This document shows, piece after piece, positions 11,870 to 21,412 of a stretch of 64,000 bases of DNA (its first letter is position 1; every line of letters starts with the position of its first letter). This stretch comes from Salminus brasiliensis (taxonomy: Eukaryota > Chordata > Actinopteri > Characiformes > Bryconidae). Both the position numbers and the translations under genes were made by a program. The notes under the pieces were generated by a model. That model worked only from the letters and a program-made list of their open reading frames with translations. It was not told where the DNA came from and made no database searches. Location of the stretch: NCBI RefSeq assembly GCF_030463535.1, contig NC_132901.1:2872124-2936123 (forward strand). The letters run 5' to 3'.

Positions 11870-11930
11870 GAAACAGGCGTGCAGGCGGATTCCCCACAAC
11901 CTGCTGAAGAAGTGTGGAGCGTGAACTGCA
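11870..11930 (+). other. Possible noncoding first exon of gene C
   Basis: Ends with a strong donor, CTGCA/gtaagt, at 11930/11931, about 670 bp before the first recognised gene C exon. No coding frame is needed. The transcription start is not defined; supported only by the donor and position. Confidence 0.3.
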
Positions 11931-12600
11931 GTAAGTTTCCATAAAACACTTTTAATGGTTTGATTTGTACTGATGAGGATCGATTAGACACGTGACTGAA
12001 TCTCTGCACAGCTCTAACCTAGACATCACAGCTTCTGTTCTTCTGAGATCTCTCCACACCTCCAAAGATCAGTCTCAGTAATCTGAGCATTTCCTGCTTC
12101 TCACCATCCAGGCCCTTCCAGCCACGTTCAGAGACGTTAAGGGTCTGGACTCTCGGGGTGGTCAGTCCATGGCTCTGAGGACAGCAGCAGCTTCAGCAGT
12201 GTGATGCTTCTGTTTTGAAGGCTGCTCTTCTCAGTAAGAGCTTCTGGATCAGCTCCACATCCTTTCAGATATAAAGTGTTCTTCCACAGCAAACACCTGT
12301 GGATGTTTACAGATCTGAAGTAAGAACTGATCTAGACAGGTGTGGTGGTCTGCTCGGTTGTCAAGGGTCCTGATTTCCCTGTGTTTCTCAGTTTAGGAAA
12401 ACTGCTGATCTTTATACAGGTGGATTGTCTGAGGTATCATCTTCTCATACATGAATAATGAGTAGCTTGTAGTTACCTGCATTTCTGACTCCACAGACTT
12501 CTGGATATAGTGTATATAAACATCTGGGCACAGCTGTAAACTAAGTATACAGGTAATACTGAGTCGAGGATTAAAAAGGAGTCTCTTCTCACACTCTGAG

Positions 12601-12705
12601 GCTCAACCGGGACAGAACTACATCATCACACCTCTCTATGAAGAGTGACCGGTCCATGGATCCACCAGTGGTCTTCCATGTGGAGAGAGAGGACCAGGCT
12701 CCCAG
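12601..12705 (+). CDS. Gene C N-terminal repeat exon 1
   Basis: 105 nt, symmetric phase (1 nt in, 2 nt out). Core 'SMKSDRSMDPPVVF' contains the ATG at 12638. The phase implies an upstream coding exon, as in gene A, but none is visible. Confidence 0.65.
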
Positions 12706-15700
12706 GTGAAGCCATAGATTGGACTTATTCTCATTCTTTCCCTGACCGTACTTTTAGGTTGTGGCTACTCTTTGGTCATTTGAGACTACAGAGTGACCTC
12801 TGTCTTTTTGAGGAAGCAGTTTTTACCACATCAAAAGGTTTGATTCCATATGTTTGATTCTGTACGCAGGAAGAAGCTGGAGAGAACGTCTATGGCGACA
12901 TGCATGTCTACAAAAAGTGACCAGTCCATGGATCCACCAGCGACCTTCAGAGATGAATCCACTTCAAATAATAGGTACGTCCTCACTTAAGTTCCCGTCC
13001 ACTCTAAAAGCTACACCATATGTCCACATGTTTATAGACACCTCCTCAAAAGGTTGTGATTTGCATGACATAAACACAGTGAATTATCATCCAGATGTCC
13101 AGTGTGTACAGACGAGATGAAGGGGCCAGTGTCCACCCACTGTGGGTACAGTTACTGCAAGACCTGCAGCCAGAACTACGGGAACACACCAACCTATGAA
13201 GGGAGCTCCTCCTGCCCTCAGTGTAGAAGGAACTCCGGAAACTGCGCTCTGGCTGAAGTGGTGCAGAAACGTGACGAAGGTGACCGTTATGCTTTCATCT
13301 GTGCAGAGCTGGATTTTCATGATGCAGGTCTGTAACGTCTGTCAGTCTGCAGGCACTTCCACGATTACTCAGTTAAACCACTTTAAGAGATTTATTATTT
13401 TTCCCTTCAGATTTCAGTCCGGACTTCGTTGAGGTGGCTGCAGTCGGTCGTCCGTTGAAGCTGGGGATGTTGTACGACTGCCGCAGTGATTCTCTCAGCT
13501 CAGGTTTGGGCTCACATTGGCTCACATTATTACACCTTAAAATGTTAGGCTGAAAATGTCCCTCTTATGACGTAAAACCAGATCCGTGCATGAGTGGAGC
13601 ACATAGAGACAGACATGTCCAGCAGCCAGTCATGTTATACCGTTAGTATATAGTAGTGTGTCCCTGTAGCTGATTACATGAGGAGCAACCCTGACTCTGT
13701 AGCCCTGACACAACATCAGCAGAGCTGCACTTCTGCTTCTCTTCAGAGTGTATTTCTAAGAGATCTGATGGCAGTAGTTCACTCAGGTGATGCTTATAAG
13801 GCCACCTTTACAGCACCATTACATATACACTAGGCATGCACCCATTGCTGACACAGATGTGCAAATGCACACAAACACAGCTTGTCTAGTGCCTGTAGAC
13901 CCCACAGTGCCTAAAGCCAGGCATGGGCTAAAATGGTATAAAGCCCCTCAGCATTGAGCTGTGGAGCAGTGGAACTGTGTTCTCTGGAATGATGGATGGT
14001 GTGTCATCCAGTACTTTTGGGTTTGGGAATTGGGGATGATGATGATGATGATGATGGGGTGGGGTGATCATCATCATGCAGCTCTCATCACTGAATGCAA
14101 TTACACCCTCACAGCAATGCTTTTCCCAAATCTAGAAGAAAGCCTTCCTTGGACGGTAGAGACAATTACTCCAACAAATCAATGAATAAACAGGTGTCCC
14201 AATACTTTTGTCCATATACTGTACTTCATTTCTAGCACCAGTAGTTTTAAAAATATTCTAAATGGTTTGTTCTCTTTTATTCCAGATGTTTTTCTGTGGG
14301 ATGTTGACACTGTATCATCAATGAAGCTGTCTCTTCCTCGACCCCACACAGATGTGAGGATTTTAGAGGGAGATTCTCTGCAGGAAAGACTCCGAGCTCT
14401 GGGCCTGACCACTGCTCTGAGAGCTAGTGTAGTATCAGGGCTGGTGGAGGTGGCTGGAGCTGCTGCCTTTCTGAAGCACCCAACTCAGTCCCAGCTGCAG
14501 GACCGAGTCACGCTACACTACAGAACCTCCACCAGGCTGGACATGCTCAGTCACAGACTGCTACGCAATGGAGCTCCTCTCTCAGTGACCAATCAGAGCT
14601 CAGCAACACATGTGGTAGTAGCTGTGCTGTACGGAGGCCAAGCGTTTTTCGTCTTTGACAAAGACAGTGAAAGCAGTGATGGTGTTCAAGAGCTGAAGGC
14701 CTCAGTTAGCGAGATGATCTCTTGCTCGGGTGCAGCTGACCTTCTCTCCGATCTCAGCAGTGACCGTGAGGAAGCAGGTTGTGCCTCGGATAAATGCTCT
14801 GTCTACACTGATGCAGAGGATTTCAGAGGTCTTGTGGACTTTCAAACAGCCGTGAAGCTTTACGGCCATCACCAGAAGCTCTTAGGACCACATGGTGGGA
14901 GAGCAGTTCCTCTCACAGCCTGGCTTTACCCTCTGAAGAACCTGGAACAGACACCTGCTTCTGTGCTTCAAGAAATAAGTGATGACTTGCTGCATCGAGC
15001 AGAGAGAGTTCTGGACCATCTGGACTTCGTGAGGAGGGATCTGGGGCTTTGTCAGGATATGATGTCTGGTTTCTCTAATCTTGGTGGAATTACCTGGTTT
15101 GTAGCTCTGAAGGCCACTCTGTGTCAGTTTGCCCTGCTTCTGCAGCAGTACCAAGCAGCATTTCAGAGAAGACTGGCCTCCTGCATTAGGACCACCCGAG
15201 AGAAAGGAGAGGAAGGACAGGAGAGGTTGAGGGACCTTCTGCAGAGGAACAGTCAGGCACCATTCAGTCCACAGAACATGTATCAGTGGCTCCAGAACAA
15301 GGATGCTGAAGTGAGGGCTTTGAATGAATGCAGAGCCGCTAACATCACCATTGCGAAATCACACGATGATCTGAAGCGTTTGGTTGAAGATTCCCAAGCT
15401 GGCAGAGTGTTGTGCTTCACTCTCACATCGCTGGAGGGTGGAGATCCATTTCTCGCAGCTCTTAAACAGCACATCAGGTTAGTGATTATGGAGAACAGAC
15501 GAGAGGTACAGCCACCATTCAGGCTTTCTGATACCAGTCAGAAAATCCTGTCTGACCTTCGCTCGTTCCTTTTCACTAGAGAGGCTGAAGAACCTGCAGA
15601 GGAAACCAAGTTCATCGCTGCATCTGTGCCTGATGGACGATTTCCAGGCTCCTCGATTCACCTTTACCACTCTGGGAATGGTGTGAGTCAGAATTTGATA

Positions 15701-17530
15701 GTTGATGTGAGACCAGCAGCTGCAGAAATAGTTGCAGTGACGCGAACCCGTGTTACCCTGAAGCTGCAGAGTGTGGAGATGACCTTCGCTGATCGGTACA
15801 GAGTGGAGTACAAAGCAGTGAGCTGCAGAGGAGCGACTGTCCTCAATACGGGATGGAAAACCATTGAAATCTGGAGAACTGGATCAACTTCTGTAGTTCT
15901 AGGGATTAAACCAGAGACCCAGTACCAGCTCAGATATGCTGTAATGGACAGTAACAGCATGAGTGACTACAGCAGAATCACAGAGTTCCAGACACCTCCT
16001 AGATCCAGACCTGGACGGCCTACAGTGCTTAAACAGAATACAGACTCTCTCACTGTTACCTGGCAGAGCGCTGAAGCTGATGGAGATTCTCCTGTTCTCC
16101 GCTACATGGTGGAGTACATGGAAGCTGGTCTGGAGGGCTGGCAGTCTGTTCTAACAGAGGGTCCTGAGTGTGAATACACCATAACTCTCCCCTACAGCAC
16201 CTGCTACAGAGTCAGAGTCTCTGCTGTCTATGGAGAGGAAGACACCAGTAAACCCAGTGAGGAAACTGCAGTGGCATTAGATGGTAAGCTGCTTGTGAAA
16301 CATTCAATCTCTTTCTGTTGTCTATACACTATGTCCAAATGTTTGTGGACACCCTTTCTAATGAATGCATTGTTCGGCAACTTTAGGTTGCACCCATTGC
16401 TAAAACATAGATGTGCAAATGCACACACACAGCTTGTCTTGTCCCTATAGAGAAGCACTACCAATAGAATAGAATAGGACTCTCTGGAGCAGATAAACAT
16501 CATGAACCTATTAGCACCATGCTGCCCAGTGTCAGGCGTGGGCTAGAGGGGTATAAAGCCCCCCAGCATTGAGCTGTGGAGCAGTGGAGGAACTGTGTTC
16601 TCTGGAATGATGGTGGTTATCTATCTGTATATACAAATGGGAGTTGAGTTGGGGATGATGAGTTAGGGTGGTAATCAATCATCCAACATCCTGACCTCAC
16701 TAACGCAGCAGTGCAATCAGATCCTCACAGCAATGCTCCTCCAACATCTAATCGGAAGTCTTTTTCTCTGGATAGTAGAGACAGTTACTCCAACAAAAGC
16801 AGGATCAGCTCTTTTTAATATTGTTGATTTCAGAAGAAATGATGTTTGAGCAGATGTCCCAATACTTTTGTCACTATAGTGTGAATATTGCTTTACTGAT
16901 AGTTCCTGTTCCAGTGACCACTGAGGACCTTCCACTTGTCCAGAGCAGAACACCGTGGCTGAAGGGGGAGCTGTCCAGCGTTCTGAGAAGGTTGGCTTCT
17001 CTGCTGAAGCTCTGGAAAGTCCAATGCATGAAGCTTCTCGAATCTACGATGGAGGTCCAGTTTCTCTCTGTTCTTCTGCATCTCAACATCAGGTCCCGTG
17101 TTTTCAATTTAGTCTACATCTAAATCTTACTTTTACTAATATAATAATCATTCAATATTTCTCAATCATTTCTAGGGTGTCTGACGAGACTCTCCTGCAG
17201 CTGGTTTTCTTGGTGTATGAAGCTCAGGAGGGGGAGTTTACTCACAGTTTCCTACAGAAAGTAGGTGGAGACCTGAGTTCCTGCTCTCTGCAATGGAAAG
17301 TGATTCAGTATTTCCTGCAGTATCACACCGTCACTGTGGACTTCAGGAAGAGCAGCATTAAACAGCAGAACATCCGAGAACTTCTCACTGTACTGGACCG
17401 AGTTCAGCTCAGAAGGTAAGATCTACCTGGTACAGAAGTTTTAATGGCACCAGGTTGTTGACTGTATTGATGAGGGGCAGTTCAGCGACGTGTTGTCTGT
17501 GTGTGTTTTCCCAGAATCCTTTTCTCCTGA
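12638..17530 (+). CDS. Gene C: repeat-RING-SNTX-FN3-LRR protein
   Basis: Eight coding exons: 12601-12705, 12870-12974, 13080-13279, 13411-13503, 14286-16283, 16903-17092, 17176-17415 and 17515-17530, all with AG/GT borders. Using the first ATG in the repeat exon (12638) the sum is 2,910 nt, 969 residues plus stop, with no internal stop. Domain order: two N-terminal NLR-type repeats, a degenerate RING, an SNTX module (perforin-like N-terminal part, helical part, thioredoxin-like part), two FN3 domains and two LRR-like segments. B-boxes and coiled coil of gene B are absent, yet the RING exon splices in phase to SNTX exon 1. The RING has Tyr where the His ligand should be, so ligase activity is doubtful. 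Likely an intracellular immune protein (inference). The true start may lie in an unseen upstream exon. Confidence 0.7.
12870..12974 (+). CDS. Gene C N-terminal repeat exon 2
   Basis: 105 nt, symmetric phase, core 'STKSDQSMDPPATF'. Acceptor gtacgcag, donor gtacgt. Confidence 0.65.
13080..13279 (+). CDS. Gene C degenerate RING exon
   Basis: 200 nt. RING order CPVC, HCGYSYCKTC, CPQC. In gene B the middle is CGHSYCKTC, so the His ligand is Tyr here. About nine residues before CPVC and the linker after CPQC are shortened in frame. It leaves with 1 nt, unlike gene B (phase 0), which matches the next exon. Confidence 0.65.
13411..13503 (+). CDS. Gene C SNTX exon 1
   Basis: 93 nt, carries the SNTX-family N-terminal signature 'GRPLKLGMLYDCRSD' (family pattern A-x-GRP-x-x-LGMLYD). 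Acceptor ttcccttcag; donor gtttgg is weak. Homologue in gene B at 47665-47745. Confidence 0.75.
13826..14222. mobile_element. Small TIR element, second copy
   Basis: Same family as 780-1125 and 16327-16881: a 'cccattgctgacacagatgtg' left part, 'cagcattgagctgtggagc' centre and 'caatacttttgtccatatactg' right end. Contains a short GAT microsatellite at about 14036-14056. Lies in the intron between the two SNTX exons. Confidence 0.65.
14286..16283 (+). CDS. Gene C large SNTX-FN3 exon
   Basis: 1,998 nt, 666 codons, entering with 2 nt and leaving with 1 nt. The first ~200 residues are the perforin-like SNTX part (start 'VFLWDVDTVSS', later '[16 protein letters not shown]', '[19 protein letters not shown]'). 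A helical middle follows ('AWLYPLKNL', 'FSPQNMYQWLQNKDAEV'), then a thioredoxin-like segment ('RVLCFTLTSLEGGDPFL'). Two FN3 domains close the exon ('[16 protein letters not shown]'; '[17 protein letters not shown]'). Canonical SNTX subunits end in PRY-SPRY; here FN3 takes that place. The last ~110 codons are nearly identical to gene B, while the N-terminal part is clearly more diverged. Confidence 0.8.
16327..16881. mobile_element. Small TIR element, full-length copy (~555 bp)
   Basis: The left end 'cactatgtccaaatgtttgt' and the right end 'caatacttttgtcactatag' are imperfect inverted repeats of about 27 bp. No transposase, so a MITE-like element. The right end is about 20 bp from the acceptor of the next gene C exon. 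Confidence 0.7.
16903..17092 (+). CDS. Gene C LRR-like exon 1
   Basis: 190 nt, 2 nt in and 2 nt out. Starts 'PVPVTTEDLPLVQSR'; leucine pattern 'LRRLASLLKLW'. Aligns with gene B 26472-26726 but lacks that exon's first ~20 residues. Confidence 0.7.
17176..17415 (+). CDS. Gene C LRR-like exon 2
   Basis: 240 nt, symmetric phase. Contains '[17 protein letters not shown]' and '[16 protein letters not shown]'. 77 of 80 residues match gene B 26140-26379, far closer than the neighbouring exon. Confidence 0.75.
17515..17530 (+). CDS. Gene C terminal exon (short)
   Basis: Acceptor ttttcccag; in phase it adds five residues and a TGA at 17528-17530. A longer frame over 17530-17715 is open but out of phase; the same DNA recurs at 19379-19536, so it is more likely repeat or 3' UTR. 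Gene C thus stops after two LRR-like exons where gene B continues. Confidence 0.5.
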
Positions 17531-18058
17531 AGCGCCATTCATCCGGTCAGCTGTGTCTGCTGACTGAGTGCTGCAGCAGTGGATTCCTGATCTCCTCAGT
17601 AGAGAAGGAGAGACAGGCTCAGCGAGCCCAGCAGCGGACTGAACCTGTGCTACGTACTTTGCGCAGTGAGCTTCGTGAATCGGCCCGACAACACCAAACC
17701 CGTGGAGCTGTGTAGCTGTGTACATCATCTGCATTGCAATTTAATATAATAACAATTTCATTGTTAAATGAGTGTGAAATGAATGTGTTTTTTTATAAAT
17801 AACAGAAAATAATGAATGAATGTATTATTATTTTTATAATTGCTGTTGTGTATTTTTGTTTAATTATATCTGTATTAAATATATAGTATATTTCTGGAAA
17901 GGAATACTTTACCTATCACACCTCACATATCTGTAAAATAGATTTTATGGTTAATTTCTAAACAAATTAAAAAGACAGAAAATGAAGGTAGGAAATGCTG
18001 CCACCCGGTGGTGAACACGGTGTTGTTGACAGCGTGTTGAGGGCAGTTCAGCGACGTG

Positions 18059-18095
<37 letters not shown>

Positions 18096-18281
18096 CAAAC
18101 TGACACATGTTGATCAAATTAGATGTTATATTTCTCCTTATAGAGTTTGTGTAATAAAGGTATTAAATTATGAATTAAATATATAAATTAAATGAGCTCT
18201 AGTGTCCCCAGACCACTGGAGCTGCGCAGCGCACACACCATCTGCATTACAATGTAATATATGATAAATAATTTAATTCTT

Positions 18282-18345
18282 ATTCCAAATATTTTGAGAA
18301 TTTCCCTACTGTAGGACTAATAAAGTATTATCTTATCTTAAATCA
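18282..18345 (+). mobile_element. LINE 3' tail fragment
   Basis: 'ctaataaagtattatcttat' resembles the 3' end of the LINE at 53580-55345, which also ends in TATCTT-type repeats. Present in one of the triplicated units only. Confidence 0.5.
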
Positions 18346-19378
18346 AATTAATACATTCATTATTGAGAAATTGTTTTTATAAATAGAAAAAAAAGTTATT
18401 AATTAATTAATGGTGTATGTTTTTATTATATCTGTATTAAATATATAGTATTATTCTGGAAAGGAATGCTGTACTTATCACACTTAAAATAGATTTTATG
18501 GTTAATCTCTGTAAAAATAAAAAAAGACAGAAAATGAAGGTGTGAAATGCTGCCACCCGGTGGTGAACACGGAGAACAGCACCCCGTTCTGTGGTTAATA
18601 GCACTGTTGTTGACTGTGTTGATGAGGGGCAGTTCAGCGACGTGTTGTGTGTGTGTGTGTGTGTGTGTTGTGTGTGTGTGTGTGTGTGTGTGCTCAATCT
18701 GACACATGTTGATTAAATTAGATGTTATATTTCTCCTTATAGAGTTTGTGTAATAAAGGTATTAAATTATGAATTAAATATATGAATTAAATGAGCTCCA
18801 GTGTCCCGTTCTCTCTGTTTTGGGGCGTTTATTCATCAGCACTATATTTACCGTAATGACCAGAGTGAACGCGCCTCAGGATTTAGAGCTGGGGACTTCA
18901 CTATGAATCGCTGTATGTTCAGGATCGACCCCACAACCCCAGACCCCTGGAGCTGCGCAGCGCACACACCATCTGCATTACCATGTAATATATGATAAAT
19001 AATTTAATTCTTATTCCAAATTAATACATTAATTACTGCGGCATTTTAATACATAAAAGAAAAACTATTAATTAATGAATGGTGTATGATTTTGATTAAT
19101 TATATCTGTATTAAATATATAGTATATTTCTGAATATGGAATACTCTACCTATCACACTTCATATCGTTGTAAATGAGATTTTATGGTTAATCTCTGAAC
19201 AAATAAAAAAAGACAGAAAATGAAGGTGTGAAATGCTGCCACCCGGTGGTGAACACGGAGAACAGCACCCCGTTCGGCTGCAGGGCTAAACTAGCTCTCT
19301 AACTAAACTCACTCACTGTATAAATTATACACATGTTCGACCCCTAAACATGCTGTCATGTGTGTATATATATATATA

Positions 19379-19536
19379 TGAAGCGTCATTCATCCGGTCA
19401 GCTGTGTCTGCTGACTGAGTGCTGCAGCAGTGGATTCCTGATCTCCTCAGTAGAGAAGGAGAGACAGGCTCAGCGAGCCCAGCAGCGGACTGAACCTGTG
19501 CTACGTACTTTGCGCAGTGAGCTTCGTGAATCGCTT
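19379..19536 (+). repeat. Near-identical copy of 17529-17687
   Basis: About 155 bp ('cattcatccggtcagctgtg' through 'cagtgagcttcgtgaatcg') repeats the DNA just behind the gene C stop. It has no acceptor or upstream exon here. A recent duplication. Confidence 0.75.
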
Positions 19537-20629
19537 TGACACGTGTGTGAATCACAGAACTGGTGTTGCTCGTGAAGTGCGTTGCTAAGCACTGCTCCAG
19601 TGAACCGCACGTGTGCTTTGTGAACCGAGTGGATAGGAGTGCAGTGTGTGATTAATGGACAACTGATTCGGTTCAACTGAATCAGACTGAATCAGATTAG
19701 AACCCTTAATATAATAATAACTGTAATAAAAAGCATGGACATGAAAGTTTTTTTCACCAAAGTGAAGCCATAGCTGGTTCCAGTATAATGTGTAGCTCCG
19801 CCCACCCCATATATTTAGTGAAAAACCAGCCACGCCCATCTTCCCCATCTCATTTTCCTCCTCTACACTGTTTTTTCAGTAGCTGTAATTTGGGATAATT
19901 AGTTTTAATTAATTAATTAGTTTTCTCTGTGTCAATACTGGCCTGTTTTTAATTTAGTTATATGTATCATTTTAAACTCTGCTCTATCGTAAGGAGGCGG
20001 GGTTACACTTAGGAATGAAGTGATTGACAGCCTTGGCTGGAAGAGAGCGCCTGCAGGACCCGAGCTGTAGTTCAGCGATCTGGGAACTGGATTAATAGTC
20101 GCATGATTTAACTACTGTCACAATTTACTGCTGTTTAATGTGGGTGTTTGGACAGCCGGGTCGTGTTGTCCTGTAGGTGGTATTAACAGACACTCTGTAG
20201 AAAGTTCTCTGCAGTGTTTGTCTGATGTTTGTGTAAAATGGTCAATGAGATCTAATCAGATCTCGGCCAGTGCTCTGTCCAGATCTACTTTGTGGTCTGG
20301 ACCGAGTCTAAATTCTGTTTAAACCAGTATATGCTCTTCTTTTAATGGTCACCAGTGCAGCTGACTCAGGGTTTAACTGGACTGTAGTAGCCTCGGTTTG
20401 TCTCAGCAGCAAACAGAGCAAACTGAGCTGAGCTCCGGTTCTGTAATTTGATGGAAATGTAAATCGCTTCGTAACACAATGTTTGGAATAAGCTCTAATA
20501 AGCTGTGTCCTAAATGCCTGGAATGTGAGATGTGTTAGGAGGCCCTAAGGAGGAGAATCTGTGAACCAAGTTTTAACATCAGAAATGATCTGATCAGAAG
20601 AACACGACCATCATAACAATATTTCAGTT
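19537..20629. other. Intergenic spacer between converging genes C and B
   Basis: No exon. Includes a block shared with 40195-42000. Gene C ends to the left, and gene B's poly(A) side begins at 20630. Confidence 0.45.
19975..20200. repeat. Block shared with 40195-42000
   Basis: 'ggcggggttacacttaggaa', 'tgacagccttggctgga' and 'attaacagacactctgta' recur in the same order at 40.2-42.0 kb, where a Tc1 element interrupts the block. Class unknown. Confidence 0.6.
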
Positions 20630-20635
20630 TTTATT
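20630..20635 (-). terminator. Possible gene B poly(A) signal
   Basis: AATAAA on the minus strand, about 710 nt past the gene B stop at 21346. Other AT-rich signals cannot be excluded. Confidence 0.4.
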
Positions 20636-21345
20636 TGATTACTTTCAGAAGGAGCTTTCACAGAAAGGATGTATATTTTTAGCAGTACAGTACAGAGAAA
20701 TGTAATGTACATCAGTAACAGATACTGAAAGGGAATAAATAAGGACACAGTGTGGAAGATAAAAAGTAGGACTGATGATTAGGAAGTAACTGTACAGAGT
20801 ATTTAGTACTGTACAGAGGATTAAGCCTCATCATTTAAAACCTTGGACAATAAAAGAGTTTCTGCTTGTAAAAAATGCACAAAAATCTCTCAATCTGACA
20901 AAAGTGGTTGATCATTTTAGTACAAAACATCCAGTGAGTCTATTGTTACGACCCTGTGTGTCCTCTGCTGGCTGCTGGTGGAACAGGTGTGGGTTAGGAG
21001 ATGCACCTGGGATGAATTGAAAACTGCGGGTTTATAAGAGACGTGCTGCTCAGATCCAGCGTAGACTCTCAGGAGTGTTGGTAGATCCTGAAGACCCCAG
21101 ATGACCTTGGATCAGGGGTGGCGATCATTATATCCCCTAGACACCTCTAAAAAACTAGAAACTAGAAACTCTTTAATAGCCCAATAAAGTAAATCATATC
21201 TACATATATCCTATGGTTTTCTCTTTTACATGTTGCTGTCTTCCACAGGCCAGTAACACTATACACAGGTATACACAGTGTTTATGTGATATAACATAAC
21301 ATCATGATGATGTAATGAAATCACTGCAGTGGTGATATACTAACA

Positions 21346-21412
21346 TCACCAGATCTCGAAGCGCCGGTCTGAGAGGAACAGCTGTCTGTCTGTGATCCTG
21401 TTGTTGAAGAGT
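21346..21412 (-). CDS. Gene B terminal exon
   Basis: 22 codons including TGA at 21348-21346; encodes '[20 protein letters not shown]'. Acceptor tctacag. Stop and phase confirm the C-terminus. Confidence 0.75.

Larger units (their letters stand above)
10212..12600. other. Divergent upstream region of genes A and C
   Basis: Gene A runs left and gene C right from here. It holds an ISRE-like element (10837), an AT-rich run (11030-11130), a GC-richer stretch (11180-11350) and a possible noncoding first exon of gene C ending at 11930. The 12000-12600 part is intron-like with no coding signal. Confidence 0.5.
17440..19300. repeat. Degenerate triplicated segment, about 0.55-0.69 kb units
   Basis: 'tgctgccacccggtggtgaa' occurs near 17997, 18549 and 19235; 'ggcagttcagcgacgtgttg' near 17475, 18043 and 18629; 'atatctgtattaaatatata' near 17867, 18429 and 19105. 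Units carry GT microsatellites at about 18061-18092 and 18645-18691. Contains no further gene. Confidence 0.75.

Noticed and set aside
17455-17715. Open frame of 86 codons over the gene C terminal exon
   Set aside because: Out of phase with the upstream LRR exon; the same DNA occurs at 19379-19536 without gene context.
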